Shown: positions 17,085 to 26,545, counted from the stretch's first letter. The stretch: 64,000 bases of DNA from Clostridia bacterium (GCA_017466365.1 JAFTUG010000002.1:1-64000); one strand, 5' to 3'. Numbers and translations are program-made. The notes: generated from the letters alone by a model not told the origin.

Positions 17085-19301
17085 ATGATTGATTTTAAGA
17101 ATATTAATATTTATTCCGATTTGCCCTGTGCCCAAAAGGCGGCAGAATTATTTTCGGAAGAAATGAGAATAAGAACAAGCGTTTATCCGACCGAAATACC
17201 CGAAGAAAGCAATGCCAATATCAGGTTTAAGACTGTTTCCGATATTCCGAAGGACGGCTTTGATATTGCTGTTGATGATTTTGCGGTTACTTTTTATGCA
17301 TCGGGTATAAGAGGCTTTATTTACGGCTTCGGCATGTTTCTTCGCAAGCTTGTTTCCGTTTGCGGTATTCCGTCTTTGGCGGAAGATATTACGGGAAATT
17401 ACCGTGCCGATAAACGAATAAGAGGGCATCAGGTGGGTTACAGAACAACACCGAATACATATGATGCGTGGACATATGACGATTACCGCAGATATTATCT
17501 TGATATGATGTTTTTCGGTACCAATACCGTTGAACATATCCCCTATGAAAGAGGAGTTTCCAAAAGAAACAGACTTATGAAATATGACGAGGAGGAATTC
17601 CTTGTCAAAGCAACCGAAATGGCTGATGAATTAGATCTTGATGTTTCTTTATGGCATCCCAACAATGACGGCGAAACCGTTGCCGAGGCTGCTGAAAGAA
17701 GAGGAAAGCTATACGAAACAATTCCGAGGCTTGATGTTGTTTTTCCTCCCGGAGGAGACCCGGGTGAATTTTATCCCGATGAGTTTGTTTTAAGATGTAA
17801 GGAGATTTCCAAGGCTCTAAAAAAGTCGCATCCCAATGCACAGATGTGGCCTTCTGCACAGCAGCCTCATTCGATTCCGACATGGGGTGAGGAATTTATC
17901 GAAGAAATGGAGAAGCTGCCCGAGGAGATAGACGGCGTGATTCACGGTCCGAACCATGCCTTTGACCTTGAAACTCTCCGCCGCAGACTTCCTTCAAAAT
18001 ATCCCATAAGGCTTTATCCTGATATCACACATAACGTAAGATGTGAATATCCCGTGCATTTCGATAGGGATGACTGGCATTTTGCTTTAACGACGGGCTT
18101 GAGCCGTGAATGTACAAATCCCAGACCCCGTGAATACCGTCAGATACACCGCCTGACTCGCAGATATGTTATCGGTTCTGTCAGCTATTCCGAGGGAATA
18201 ACCGATGATGTCAACAAAGCCGTGTGGGCAGATATGGATTATAACCCCGACTGCGATTTGAGAACTACTCTGCTTGACTACAGCCGACTGTTTTTCTACG
18301 GCGCAGATGCGGAGAAGATTGCCGACGGCATTTTCTCTCTTGAGCTTAACTGGCAATGTGACCCTGCGGAAAATCCGACTATTGACAGAACTCTTGAGAC
18401 CTTTGAAGCCCTTTCGCAGGAATATCCGTTCCTTAATGAAAACTGGAGATTTCTGCAGCTTCTTATGAGGGCAAAATGCGATTGGGTGCTCCGCAGAAGA
18501 AGAATTTTTGAGCTTAATCTCATAAAACTTGCAGAAAAAGAAATTGTGAACGGTAATCTCAAAAATGCAAGAAAAATTCTTGAAACCGATTATGATGCCG
18601 AATATAAAAAACAGCGTGAAGATATAACGGCGCTTGCCCAAAAGCTTTTTGAGCTTATCGGCTTGCAAAGTGATATTGAAAATTACTGCGCCGATAACTG
18701 GGAGAGGGGAGCAATCCTTGAAACCATGGATTTGCCGATAACAGACAGAAAATGGCTTCTCGGAAGGCTTGATTATGCCGCAAATACGGAAAGCCCCGAA
18801 AGCACTATGAATGCCGTTATAAATAGAAATAAGGTTCGCAGCGACGAATATTATTTCTCCGTTGCACTTAACGGACTTGAAGAGTGCGGAGTTGCCCAGA
18901 CGGGTGAAATATATATGAATTTCCAGGGTGACAGACCGAATGTTAACACGGGCGCAATGCCGACCGCAATGTTCAAGGTTTATGATAATCTCACTTTTAA
19001 ATGCAAGGTCGGCGGTCTTGATTATGACGGTGATTATAAGCTTAAAATCAGTTTTGCAAGCAAGAAAAATGAGGTTCTTAAGGGTCACAGGATAACCGCA
19101 AACGGTGCTGTGATTTATGAGGGCGCTCAATTCGGCGGAAAAAAAGATGAAGATTTTGACCGCCTTATGCTTGCCCCTGATTTTGAAACCGCCGAATATA
19201 CCATTCCCCGTGAGGTTATTCACAACGGATGTGTTGACCTTGAATTCGGCGAGCCTGTTATGGGTGTTATGTTCAGCGAATTTTGGATTACGCATGACTG
19301 A
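17085..19301 (+). CDS. Probable glycoside hydrolase with GH20-like N-domain
   Basis: A 738-residue cytoplasmic protein without signal peptide. Residues 1-105 resemble the zincin-like domain that precedes GH20 and GH67 barrels. Residues 110-400 look like a TIM barrel starting IRGHQVGYRTTPNTYDAW, then MMFFGTNTVEHIPYE, DVSLWHPNND and VFPPGGDPGEF. The RGxQxGYRPKTNxYDxW type start is shared by a group of uncharacterised enzymes with GH20- or alpha-glucuronidase-like annotation. A helical region and a C-terminal beta domain (about 600-738) follow. Substrate and catalytic residues are not certain. Co-transcription with a GPH importer supports a role in hydrolysing an imported glycoside. Confidence 0.65.
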   Translation: MIDFKNINIYSDLPCAQKAAELFSEEMRIRTSVYPTEIPEESNANIRFKTVSDIPKDGFDIAVDDFAVTFYASGIRGFIYGFGMFLRKLVSVCGIPSLAEDITGNYRADKRIRGHQVGYRTTPNTYDAWTYDDYRRYYLDMMFFGTNTVEHIPYERGVSKRNRLMKYDEEEFLVKATEMADELDLDVSLWHPNNDGETVAEAAERRGKLYETIPRLDVVFPPGGDPGEFYPDEFVLRCKEISKALKKSHPNAQMWPSAQQPHSIPTWGEEFIEEMEKLPEEIDGVIHGPNHAFDLETLRRRLPSKYPIRLYPDITHNVRCEYPVHFDRDDWHFALTTGLSRECTNPRPREYRQIHRLTRRYVIGSVSYSEGITDDVNKAVWADMDYNPDCDLRTTLLDYSRLFFYGADAEKIADGIFSLELNWQCDPAENPTIDRTLETFEALSQEYPFLNENWRFLQLLMRAKCDWVLRRRRIFELNLIKLAEKEIVNGNLKNARKILETDYDAEYKKQREDITALAQKLFELIGLQSDIENYCADNWERGAILETMDLPITDRKWLLGRLDYAANTESPESTMNAVINRNKVRSDEYYFSVALNGLEECGVAQTGEIYMNFQGDRPNVNTGAMPTAMFKVYDNLTFKCKVGGLDYDGDYKLKISFASKKNEVLKGHRITANGAVIYEGAQFGGKKDEDFDRLMLAPDFETAEYTIPREVIHNGCVDLEFGEPVMGVMFSEFWITHD

Positions 19302-19336
19302 TTTTTAAATTTTTATATAAGAAAGGTTGTTTTATT

Positions 19337-20323
19337 ATGTGGTTAGCAGTTAAATCAGTAATTACACTTATTGTTTCCATGCTTCTCACTGTGTTCCCGA
19401 GCAGCGAGATACTTAAAAGCATGGATATCCTTGAGCTTGCAACGCAGAGAGAAAATTGTTTGCTCAATGCATCTATAGTTTCCGATGTCCATATTGATGT
19501 TGACTGGCCCATCGGCGAATGGGTGTGGGCAAACGGTCTCAACGACCTCGAACGTTCTGCCGACCCTATTGATGCTCTTATTGTTTCGGGTGACCTTACA
19601 AACTACGGCGACGGTCCTTCAATGGAAAGCTTTTTCAAAATTATGGCGGACAGCCCCTGCGCCAAGCATTGGGTAACTGCCATGGGCAACCATGATGTAG
19701 GCCATGTTGAGGACACAACCCAGGAAGGCGCAAGACAGAGATTTGTTGACCTTTACAATGAGCTTAATCCCTCGGGTCATAAGATTGATAAGGCATATTA
19801 TAAAATGGATATCAACGGCTACCGTTTTGTGGTTCTTGTTGATGACGGTGAGGATACATGGGACCATCCCGATATGGCAGAGGAGCAGTATCAGTTCCTT
19901 GATGCTTCTCTTGCAGAGGCGGCAGACAGAGGTCTCCCCATGTTTGTTGTGTGCCATGTTCCCGTTGAAGGTGTTAACGGTCAGGATAAAATTTGGGAGG
20001 ACGGCGGTCTCGGCGATTGCAGCGACAGAGTTCAGTCCATCCTTGAAAAATATGAAAATGTATTCTTCATCAGCGGTCATGTTCACACGGGCATCAACGG
20101 ACCTCTTGTTGAAAATATTTTCGGTTTCTCATGCGTTGAAACCATAAACGGAGTTAACTATATTAACCTTCCTACTTATATGATTATCAACCGTTACGGT
20201 GTGCCCTGGGGAGGCATGGGCTTCCAGATGGAAGTTTATGAAGATGAAGTTCTTTTCAGAGCAAGAAACTTCGGCTCCTCAAAGTGGTATCCCGTTTATG
20301 ACCATTCGGTTGAGCTTGTATAA
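19337..20323 (+). CDS. Secreted or anchored calcineurin-like phosphoesterase
   Basis: A 328-residue metallophosphoesterase with the metal motifs in order: SDVHIDVDW, SGDLTNYG, MGNHDVGH, CHVPVEG and SGHVHTG. Each supplies the Asp, His and Asn ligands of the dinuclear centre. Residues 5-22 (VKSVITLIVSMLLTVF) form a hydrophobic segment, so the enzyme is probably exported or membrane-held. It lies 35 bases after the glycoside-hydrolase-like gene with its own AGAAAGG site and may serve the same substrate. The true phosphoester is unknown. Confidence 0.85.
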   Translation: MWLAVKSVITLIVSMLLTVFPSSEILKSMDILELATQRENCLLNASIVSDVHIDVDWPIGEWVWANGLNDLERSADPIDALIVSGDLTNYGDGPSMESFFKIMADSPCAKHWVTAMGNHDVGHVEDTTQEGARQRFVDLYNELNPSGHKIDKAYYKMDINGYRFVVLVDDGEDTWDHPDMAEEQYQFLDASLAEAADRGLPMFVVCHVPVEGVNGQDKIWEDGGLGDCSDRVQSILEKYENVFFISGHVHTGINGPLVENIFGFSCVETINGVNYINLPTYMIINRYGVPWGGMGFQMEVYEDEVLFRARNFGSSKWYPVYDHSVELV

Positions 20324-20325
20324 TT

Positions 20326-20631
20326 ATGAGAGAGCTTTCTGTCACAAAAGGTGATTTTGACCGCTCTGTTCGCATTTCTGTTTTTAATAAAGAAGTAAAA
20401 AATGCAGTCCAATCAAACGGTAATATATCAGATATTCATTTTATCCCTGTTATTAAAGGCTATGAGATAACTTTTAATAATAACGGTGTTTCTGAAAAGC
20501 TTTGTATAAATGCAAAGAGCAGATTTTACGACGGACTGATAATCAAAAGGTATATTAACGGAAAATTTCGGAAAATATACTTTACAAAAGACGGGTTTGC
20601 AGAAACAGCAAATAAAATATTTGCAAATTGA
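20326..20631 (+). CDS. Small conserved-looking protein, unknown
   Basis: A 101-residue protein that starts two bases after the phosphoesterase stop, with GTATAATT instead of a clear ribosome site, so translation is probably coupled. It is basic, has one Cys, and alternates short charged strands (GYEITFNNNGVSEKL, RFYDGLIIKRYINGKF). No signal peptide or helix is seen. I do not recognise it. Confidence 0.55.
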   Translation: MRELSVTKGDFDRSVRISVFNKEVKNAVQSNGNISDIHFIPVIKGYEITFNNNGVSEKLCINAKSRFYDGLIIKRYINGKFRKIYFTKDGFAETANKIFAN

Positions 20632-20650
20632 CCATAAGCCCAAAATTAAT

Positions 20651-20690
20651 CAGGTGCAACAGGATTAAATTCCTGCTGCACCTGATTTTT
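20651..20690. terminator. Terminator between convergent genes
   Basis: CAGGTGCAaCAGGA pairs with TCCTGcTGCACCTG (13 bp with one mismatch), followed by ATTTTT on the plus strand. It ends the 15577-20631 operon. T is sparser on the minus strand, so it serves metF less well. Confidence 0.85.
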
Positions 20691-20711
20691 ATATTATTTA
20701 ATTAACAACCG

Positions 20712-21590
20712 CTATTTTCCCAATATATCGGAGAGGTTGCCCTGGATTTTTCGTGCAACATCAGGCTTGTTCATTGAATAAACATGAATATTTGTTATTC
20801 CGTTAGCATAAAGGTCAATGATCTGGTCGGTTGCGTATGCGATTCCCGCCTGCTTCATAGCGGCAGGGTCAGAGCCGAATTTATCTACAAGGCATTTGAA
20901 TCTTTGCGGCATAAATGAGCCTGAAAGCTTGATTGATCTTTCAACCTGATTGGCATTGGTTATCGGCATTATGCCCGGGATAATCGGAACGGTAATTCCC
21001 GCTTCACGGATTTTATATAAAAAATTATAAAGCAGATTATTGTCAAAAAACATCTGTGTTGTTAGAAAGTCACAGCCTGCGTCAACTTTTTCTTTAAGAT
21101 GCTTTATATCCTCTTTTTGGTTGGGGCTTTCGGGGTGTATTTCGGGGTAGCATGCACCGCCTATGCAGAAATCCGTATCGGCTTTTTTGAGTTCATAAAT
21201 CAAATCAACCGCATGCTGATAGTCCCATCCGCTTCTGTCGGCATCTTCAAGATGAGCGGGAATATCTCCGCGAAGCGCCATAACATTTGTAATTCCTGCG
21301 GCTTTAATTTCTTCTATTTTTTGATGAACCATGTCCTTGGATGAAGAAACGCAGGTAAGATGAGCCAAGGTTGGAACACCGTAAAGCTCTTTGATGTTTT
21401 TAGCAATATTAAGAGTGTATTTGCTTGTTCCGCCGCCTGCACCGTACGTAACGCTCATAAATGACGGCTTCAGCTTTGCAATTTCCTCTGTTGCGGTTTT
21501 AACACTTTCAAAGGCGGTTTCGGTTTTGGGCGGAAAAACCTCAAAGGAAAGTGAAAGAGTATCTTTTTTTAATAATTCCGAAATTTTCAT
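20712..21590 (-). CDS. metF: 5,10-methylenetetrahydrofolate reductase
   Basis: A 292-residue MetF-family TIM-barrel flavoprotein, the usual length. Visible family motifs are SFEVFPPKTE near the start, SVTYGAGGG (FAD/folate site), LAHLTCV, NVMALRGDIP and PIIPGIMPI. It reduces methylene-THF to methyl-THF for methionine synthesis, or acts in the methyl branch of acetogenic pathways. No partner such as metV or metH is next to it. It has its own promoter and stands alone. Confidence 0.93.
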   Translation of the reverse strand: MKISELLKKDTLSLSFEVFPPKTETAFESVKTATEEIAKLKPSFMSVTYGAGGGTSKYTLNIAKNIKELYGVPTLAHLTCVSSSKDMVHQKIEEIKAAGITNVMALRGDIPAHLEDADRSGWDYQHAVDLIYELKKADTDFCIGGACYPEIHPESPNQKEDIKHLKEKVDAGCDFLTTQMFFDNNLLYNFLYKIREAGITVPIIPGIMPITNANQVERSIKLSGSFMPQRFKCLVDKFGSDPAAMKQAGIAYATDQIIDLYANGITNIHVYSMNKPDVARKIQGNLSDILGK

Positions 21591-21612
21591 AAGGTCATCT
21601 CTTTTTTAAAAA

Positions 21613-21642
21613 ATTATAAAGTGTTTATGTCGGGCAAATCAA
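21613..21642 (-). promoter_or_regulatory. metF promoter
   Basis: On the minus strand TTGATT and TATAAT are 18 bases apart, ending 22 bases before the metF start. The -35 box lies in one arm of the inverted repeat at 21631-21682. No SAM or other riboswitch is seen in the short leader. Confidence 0.65.
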
Positions 21643-21689
21643 GATCTTGTTATAATCGTGAATTGATTTGTTCGTTTGCCCGATTTTTT
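21631..21689. repeat. Inverted repeat between metF and MBL gene
   Basis: CGGGCAAATCAA (21631-21642) pairs with TTGATTT (21663-21669) and TTTGCCCG (21675-21682), the second arm being split by five bases. A T6 run follows on the plus strand, which no plus-strand gene uses. It probably ends the upstream MBL transcript (minus strand) or forms an operator over the metF -35. Confidence 0.4.
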
Positions 21690-22956
21690 ATCCTTTTCTT
21701 TTAAGAAAATCTTGGTAAAGCTGTTGCTTGTATTCTTCCGTATACTCATATCCCCAAAGATTATAAATTCCGTTAAAATCCTCAAAGGTTTCGTCCGGAT
21801 GAATTACCGTTTGTCCGTAAACATAGGGCAGGGGAATTTCAACCGTACCGTTTGAAGCAATATGATATTCTTTTGATATATCAATTGCGACTCTGTTCGA
21901 TTTCTGCCTCGGAAGCTCTTCATAAAACTTGATTTCCGTTATCGGGAACAGAACACATTCCGCATCGGCAAGGCGGTAAAATTCGGGAGAAGTGCCCGAA
22001 TGACCGTGATGCGACATCTGCACAACATCGCATTTGAGGTAATCGCCGTATCTGCCGACCAGAACCTTATCGCTTTCGGCGGAGCAGTCGCCGGGGAATA
22101 AAACCTTGCTGCCCTCGGCAAGCATCATAATTGCGGTTGATGAATTGTTGAAATCCTCAAAAGAGTTCGGATAAACGTCTTCGTGAGTGCAGAGAGTAAC
22201 AAATTCAAGATTTCTGACGAAGAAATGCTGCCCTGTGTGAAGGTTTATCTTTTTGATATCGGGGTTTTCGTTCATAACTCTTTCAAAACGAAGCGCCATG
22301 CCGAGATTGCATTCTCCCCACAGCTTGTAATCTCTGTGATATGCATCTGGAAAGTTATAATAAACGGTTTCTATATCTATTTCGTTCTTATGATATTCAA
22401 TAACATCGAGAAATTTTGCTATGTGGTCTTCATGTGCATGCGATAAAAACCAGCCTGCAACAACGGGCTTTTTGCCGCCGTTGAGCTTTGTGAGAAACTC
22501 AATAATTCTTATATCGTCATTGATTGAATACATATGAGCGCTGTCGATTACAAAAAAGCTTCCGTCACGGCAGCGTATCATGTAGCACATACCGCAGTCG
22601 ATAAGTCCGTGATCAACTTCAAACTGCCAAAGGGTTGTTTTGCAAATGTCATTGTATTTTTCCGGTGCAGTATGGTAGCATTCTTTTGACGGGTCTGCGA
22701 TAATACGCAGCTTCTTTTCGCTTTCGCAAAAGTATATGTGAAGCATCGCTTCCCTGCGATATGTACTGTGATAATTGCCTTTTAAATCAAATCTGTCAAA
22801 TAGTGAAAATCCGTTTTTTTCGGCTGCTGAACATTCTTTTTCGTAATCCTCTTTGGTGCAGTTTTCATAAATGAGCAAATATGCACCCCTCGCACAGTAA
22901 TACTCTGTCGGATTGCTTTTTTCGGGAAGAGGAATGTTTTTGAAAATTTCATTCAT
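21688..22956 (-). CDS. Metallo-beta-lactamase-fold hydrolase
   Basis: A 422-residue protein. Its C-terminal two thirds hold an MBL fold with FLSHAHEDHIAKFL (HxHxDH zinc motif), VLFPGDCSAESDK and MSHHGHSG, a ComEC/Rec2-like arrangement. The N-terminal 120 residues (YHSTYRREAMLHIYFCES) form a separate domain I do not recognise. No signal peptide is seen. The zinc ligands appear complete. Substrate unknown; ComEC-like cytoplasmic MBL proteins often act on nucleic acids or cyclic nucleotides. Confidence 0.8.
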   Translation of the reverse strand: MNEIFKNIPLPEKSNPTEYYCARGAYLLIYENCTKEDYEKECSAAEKNGFSLFDRFDLKGNYHSTYRREAMLHIYFCESEKKLRIIADPSKECYHTAPEKYNDICKTTLWQFEVDHGLIDCGMCYMIRCRDGSFFVIDSAHMYSINDDIRIIEFLTKLNGGKKPVVAGWFLSHAHEDHIAKFLDVIEYHKNEIDIETVYYNFPDAYHRDYKLWGECNLGMALRFERVMNENPDIKKINLHTGQHFFVRNLEFVTLCTHEDVYPNSFEDFNNSSTAIMMLAEGSKVLFPGDCSAESDKVLVGRYGDYLKCDVVQMSHHGHSGTSPEFYRLADAECVLFPITEIKFYEELPRQKSNRVAIDISKEYHIASNGTVEIPLPYVYGQTVIHPDETFEDFNGIYNLWGYEYTEEYKQQLYQDFLKRKG

Positions 22957-22992
22957 TTAAAAAACTCCCTTCGGAGATTTGTTGTTGATATG

Positions 22993-23021
22993 ATTATACT
23001 ACCAAAATTATGTTAAAACAA
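22993..23021 (-). promoter_or_regulatory. Promoter of MBL-fold gene
   Basis: On the minus strand TTGTTT and a perfect TATAAT are 17 bases apart, about 35 bases before the start; AAGGGAG follows as ribosome site. Confidence 0.7.
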
Positions 23022-23064
23022 TAGATTGACGGCAACTTTGTTGCAAAATTTATTAAATTGTTTA

Positions 23065-23093
23065 TTGAACAGCATAAACATATGTGATAAAAT
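23065..23093 (+). promoter_or_regulatory. Promoter of LCAT-like hydrolase 1
   Basis: TTGAAC and TAAAAT are 17 bases apart, 35 bases before ATG 23129, with AGGAAAGGAG between. It is divergent from the promoter at 22993-23021. Confidence 0.65.
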
Positions 23094-23128
23094 TTTAATA
23101 TAATTAAATCAGGAAAGGAGTTTTAAAT

Positions 23129-25009
23129 ATGAAAAAAATAATTGCTGCGGCTTTAAGTATATTAATCGCAATTTCATGCTGCTGTATCGATGTATCTGCA
23201 GCAGAAAAGAATGATGACCCGATTGTGCTTATTTCAGGCTTTCTTTGTTCACAGCTTTACTTGGAGTACGGCACCGAAAATGAAGAAAAACTCTGGCTCC
23301 TTGAGATGGACAGAGTAACGGGCAGGATAAGTGATGATTTGCCGAGATTTCTGAAAACTCTTGCGGGTGCTTTTGTAGGCAAAACCGATGAATTCGGCGA
23401 AACCCTTGGTGAGGGTGCACAGGCAATTTTTGAAAAGCTTCGTTTCAATCCCGACGGAACTTCTGCATATAATGTTTCTCATTATCCTAATAATCCCGCA
23501 ATATCAAATATAGAATATATGCTCGCAAACGGTCAGGAAGAAAATATGTACGAAGTGAATTTCTGCAAGTATCTTTCAGGGCTTTATAATCCTTCGGAAA
23601 TATTCATGTTTCAGTATGATTCCCGTCTTGATGCGATAACCTTGGCGGAACAGCTGAATGAATTTATAAACGATATAAAAGATTATACCGGTTCTGATAA
23701 GGTGCGTATCTTTTCTTTGAGCTTCGGAGGGCTGATTTCTTCAACATATCTTTATCTCTACGGAGATTCATCGGTCAGCAAATATATAACAAGTGTTCCT
23801 GCAATCGGAGGGACGGATATTCCCGATAAGCTTCTTCGCGGAAATATAGACTTTCCCATAAGTGATATTGCTCTGTTTTTTGAAACGGTTCTTGCAGGTG
23901 AGGGCGATGTTGCAAGATGGTTTGAAAATGCCGAGCTTGAAAGCATAAACGATATTATCTCAAGCGCAAGCGACGGAATAATGAGTGCCTTGAAATATTG
24001 GGGCAGCATATGGTCGTTGTGTACGGTTGATTTATATGACGAGCTTAAAAAGGATTTTCTTGACCCTGTTGAAAGCAAGGAGCTTATTGAAAAAACGGAT
24101 AAGATTCACTATGAAATCATGCCTGCCATTCCCGATGTTTTAAGAAAAGCGCAGTCTAACGGCATTGATGTAGCTATCCTTTGCTCAACGGGCAGCGAGC
24201 TTGCACTCGGAGGAGATTTGAACGGAGATGTAGTTTTGCCTGCTTATGCGGTAAGCGGTGCAACCTGTGCACCTCTCGGGATGAGATTTTCAGACGGATA
24301 TGCGGGCATTAAAACAACCTGCTCCAATCCGGAACACAACCATGTTTCACCCTCTATGGAGGTTGATGCTTCAAGTGCGTATCTTCCAGAAAATACTTGG
24401 TTTGTTGACGGCCAGTACCACGGACAGTATTATTACGAAGAATATACACGCTCGCTTGTTACGAAGCTTCTGCTTACAAACGAAATTAAGGATATTTACT
24501 CAAATCCCGATTATCCGCAGTTTGAGTATTCAAAGCATGCATCAAGAAGCATACACATTAAGTTTAACGAAAGCGGCACGGGTTATCTTTCCTCGGAGGA
24601 TTCAAAGCTGATTGTCGAAAACCTCACAACAGACCGTGATATAAAAATATTTGCGATTGATGCAAACGGTATTGATTTAACTTTTGATATCGGCGGCATC
24701 GGCACTCTTGAAGCAGGTGATAAGGCGGAAATTCCTTTCAGCGGAGATATTCCGAAATCGGGAGCGGTAGCTGCCGAAATAACGGTAAGCTATATCGAAA
24801 TAGGAAGTCTTAATCCGCTCTGTGTCACCGATTTTGATATTATGATTGATAACGGTGATGCAGAGGGTGCAGCGGGCTTTGTTGAAAAAGGCTTTAAAAG
24901 CCGTCTTGAAAATGCTTTGCCCGCATGGCTGTATAATCTGGTTTCAAAACCGTTTTTCAGACAGACTGTTGAGTTTATATATAACACGGTTTCGGTTTTG
25001 TTTGACTGA
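23129..25009 (+). CDS. Secreted LCAT-like alpha/beta hydrolase 1
   Basis: A 626-residue exported protein with signal peptide (IIAAALSILIAISCCCIDVSA). The fold starts PIVLISGFLCSQLY. The nucleophile elbow is SLS-FGG with Ser198 in place of GxSxG, and the likely catalytic His is in VDGQYHGQYYY, near the end of the fold. This matches the lecithin:cholesterol acyltransferase/PGAP1-like lipase group (PF02450 type). Residues from about 480 form an extra beta domain, and the C-terminus is hydrophobic. A paralogue with the same layout lies at 28055. It probably cleaves or transfers acyl chains outside the cell; substrate unknown. Confidence 0.75.
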   Translation: MKKIIAAALSILIAISCCCIDVSAAEKNDDPIVLISGFLCSQLYLEYGTENEEKLWLLEMDRVTGRISDDLPRFLKTLAGAFVGKTDEFGETLGEGAQAIFEKLRFNPDGTSAYNVSHYPNNPAISNIEYMLANGQEENMYEVNFCKYLSGLYNPSEIFMFQYDSRLDAITLAEQLNEFINDIKDYTGSDKVRIFSLSFGGLISSTYLYLYGDSSVSKYITSVPAIGGTDIPDKLLRGNIDFPISDIALFFETVLAGEGDVARWFENAELESINDIISSASDGIMSALKYWGSIWSLCTVDLYDELKKDFLDPVESKELIEKTDKIHYEIMPAIPDVLRKAQSNGIDVAILCSTGSELALGGDLNGDVVLPAYAVSGATCAPLGMRFSDGYAGIKTTCSNPEHNHVSPSMEVDASSAYLPENTWFVDGQYHGQYYYEEYTRSLVTKLLLTNEIKDIYSNPDYPQFEYSKHASRSIHIKFNESGTGYLSSEDSKLIVENLTTDRDIKIFAIDANGIDLTFDIGGIGTLEAGDKAEIPFSGDIPKSGAVAAEITVSYIEIGSLNPLCVTDFDIMIDNGDAEGAAGFVEKGFKSRLENALPAWLYNLVSKPFFRQTVEFIYNTVSVLFD

Positions 25010-25053
25010 TTTATGTACAGTTTGTAAAATCCGTGCATTGGTATTCGGAGCTA

Positions 25054-25082
25054 TTGTGTTTTAAAACAAAAAGTGATAAAAT
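25054..25082 (+). promoter_or_regulatory. Promoter of nfeD-SPFH operon
   Basis: TTGTGT and TAAAAT are 17 bases apart, about 54 bases before ATG 25136, which follows GGAGGAGGAG. Confidence 0.6.
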
Positions 25083-25135
25083 ATATTTAAGCTCACAGAA
25101 TAAAAAGAGCAACATACTATGGAGGAGGAGAATTT

Positions 25136-25573
25136 ATGGAATATGCAATGCTGATTTTCTGGATTGTTCTGCTCGTAGTGCTTGTAATCGTTGAGGCGGT
25201 AACCGCCCAGCTTGTAACAATCTGGTTTGCCGCAGGTGCGGCAGCCGCATTGATTTCAGAGCTTTGCGGTTTGCAGGAATGGCTTCAATGGGTAATATTT
25301 ATTGCCGTTTCTGCTGTTGCCCTTATTGCAACCCGTCCTCTCGTAAAAAAAGCCACGAAGAAAACGATTCAGCCGACCAATGCCGACCGATGCATCGGGC
25401 AGACTGCGGTTGTTACGGAGGAAATCAATAATATTGAAGGAAAAGGTCAGGTTCATGTTAACGGCGTAATCTGGACCGCACGTTCTTCCGACGGCTCGGT
25501 TTTCAGAAAAGACGAGCGTGTAACCGTAGACAGCATCGAAGGTGTAAAGCTTATTGTAAAAGCGCAGAATTAA
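25136..25573 (+). CDS. NfeD-like membrane protein
   Basis: A 145-residue short NfeD. Two or three transmembrane helices come first (MLIFWIVLLVVLVIVEAVT, IWFAAGAAAALISE, WVIFIAVSAVALIATRPLV), then an OB-fold domain (IGQTAVVTEEINNIEGKG ... VHVNGVIWTARS). NfeD proteins pair with SPFH proteins in membrane microdomains and stress response. The SPFH gene follows 34 bases later. Confidence 0.9.
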   Translation: MEYAMLIFWIVLLVVLVIVEAVTAQLVTIWFAAGAAAALISELCGLQEWLQWVIFIAVSAVALIATRPLVKKATKKTIQPTNADRCIGQTAVVTEEINNIEGKGQVHVNGVIWTARSSDGSVFRKDERVTVDSIEGVKLIVKAQN

Positions 25574-25607
25574 ATTAAAATAAAAATCAAATCAGGAGGA
25601 AATAATT

Positions 25608-26534
25608 ATGGAGTTTTTAGGCGGATTCATTTTAATCTTACTGGCACTTTTCATCATCTTGATCGTTGTTTTAAACATCAAAATCGTTCCGCAGTCCAAA
25701 GCATATGTTATTGAAAGACTCGGAACATACAGCGCAACCTGGCAGACGGGTCTTCATGTTAAAATTCCTTTCATTGAGAGAATCGCAAAGCAGGTTTCTC
25801 TTAAAGAACAGATTGTTGATTTCCCGCCCCAGCCCGTTATCACAAAGGATAATGTAACAATGCAGATTGATACGGTTGTGTTTTTTCAAATTACAGACCC
25901 GAAGCTCTTTGCTTACGGCGTTGAAAGACCTATTTCGGCTATTGAAAATCTTACGGCAACCACTCTGCGTAACATCATCGGTGAAATGGAGCTTGACCAC
26001 ACTCTCACTTCAAGAGATACAATCAATGCTAAAATCAGAGGTATTCTTGACGAAGCAACAGACCCTTGGGGCATAAAGGTTAACAGGGTTGAGCTTAAAA
26101 ACATCCTTCCTCCCAAGGAAATTCAGGATGCAATGGAGAAGCAGATGAAGGCGGAGCGTCAGCGCCGTGAGGCTATTCTTACCGCAGAGGGCGAAAAGGC
26201 AAGTAAAATCCTTGTTGCCGAAGGTCAGAAGGAAAGCAAGATTCTTGCAGCCGAAGCTGAAAAGCAGAGTGCAATCCTCGCAGCTGAAGCTATCAAGGAA
26301 GCTAAAATCAAAGAGGCTGAAGGTGAAGCAGAGGCTATTATTAAAGTAGAGCAGGCAAGAGCGAAGGCTATTGAGCTTATCAATCAGGCTGCACCCGGTC
26401 AGGGATATCTTACAATAAAGAGCCTCGAAGCTTTTGAAGCAGCAGCCGACGGACAGGCAACAAAGCTTATTATTCCCAGCGATATTCAGGGTCTTGCAGG
26501 TCTTGCCGCAAGTGCCAAAGAAATTATTAAATAA
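25608..26534 (+). CDS. SPFH/paraslipin-type membrane scaffold protein
   Basis: A 308-residue stomatin-like protein of the QmcA/paraslipin group. It has one N-terminal helix (FILILLALFIILIVVLNI), an SPFH domain (PQSKAYVIERLGTYSATWQ, then IDTVVFFQITDP, LRNIIGEMELDHTLTSRD), and an Ala/Glu-rich coiled coil with repeated KILVAEGQKESKILAAEAEK-type units. The C-terminal LITIKSLEAF-like end (YLTIKSLEAFEAAADGQATK) is typical. It oligomerises at the inner face of the membrane with its NfeD partner encoded just upstream. Confidence 0.93.
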   Translation: MEFLGGFILILLALFIILIVVLNIKIVPQSKAYVIERLGTYSATWQTGLHVKIPFIERIAKQVSLKEQIVDFPPQPVITKDNVTMQIDTVVFFQITDPKLFAYGVERPISAIENLTATTLRNIIGEMELDHTLTSRDTINAKIRGILDEATDPWGIKVNRVELKNILPPKEIQDAMEKQMKAERQRREAILTAEGEKASKILVAEGQKESKILAAEAEKQSAILAAEAIKEAKIKEAEGEAEAIIKVEQARAKAIELINQAAPGQGYLTIKSLEAFEAAADGQATKLIIPSDIQGLAGLAASAKEIIK

Positions 26535-26545
26535 AGTATTTGTTT

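Noticed and set aside
18087..19295. 402-codon minus-strand frame opposite the glycoside-hydrolase-like gene
   Set aside because: It lies wholly inside a well-supported gene on the other strand, has no ribosome site or motif, and is a codon-bias shadow.
20712..21660. SAM riboswitch or S-box before metF
   Set aside because: The leader is only about 20 bases from its promoter; no S-box core is present.
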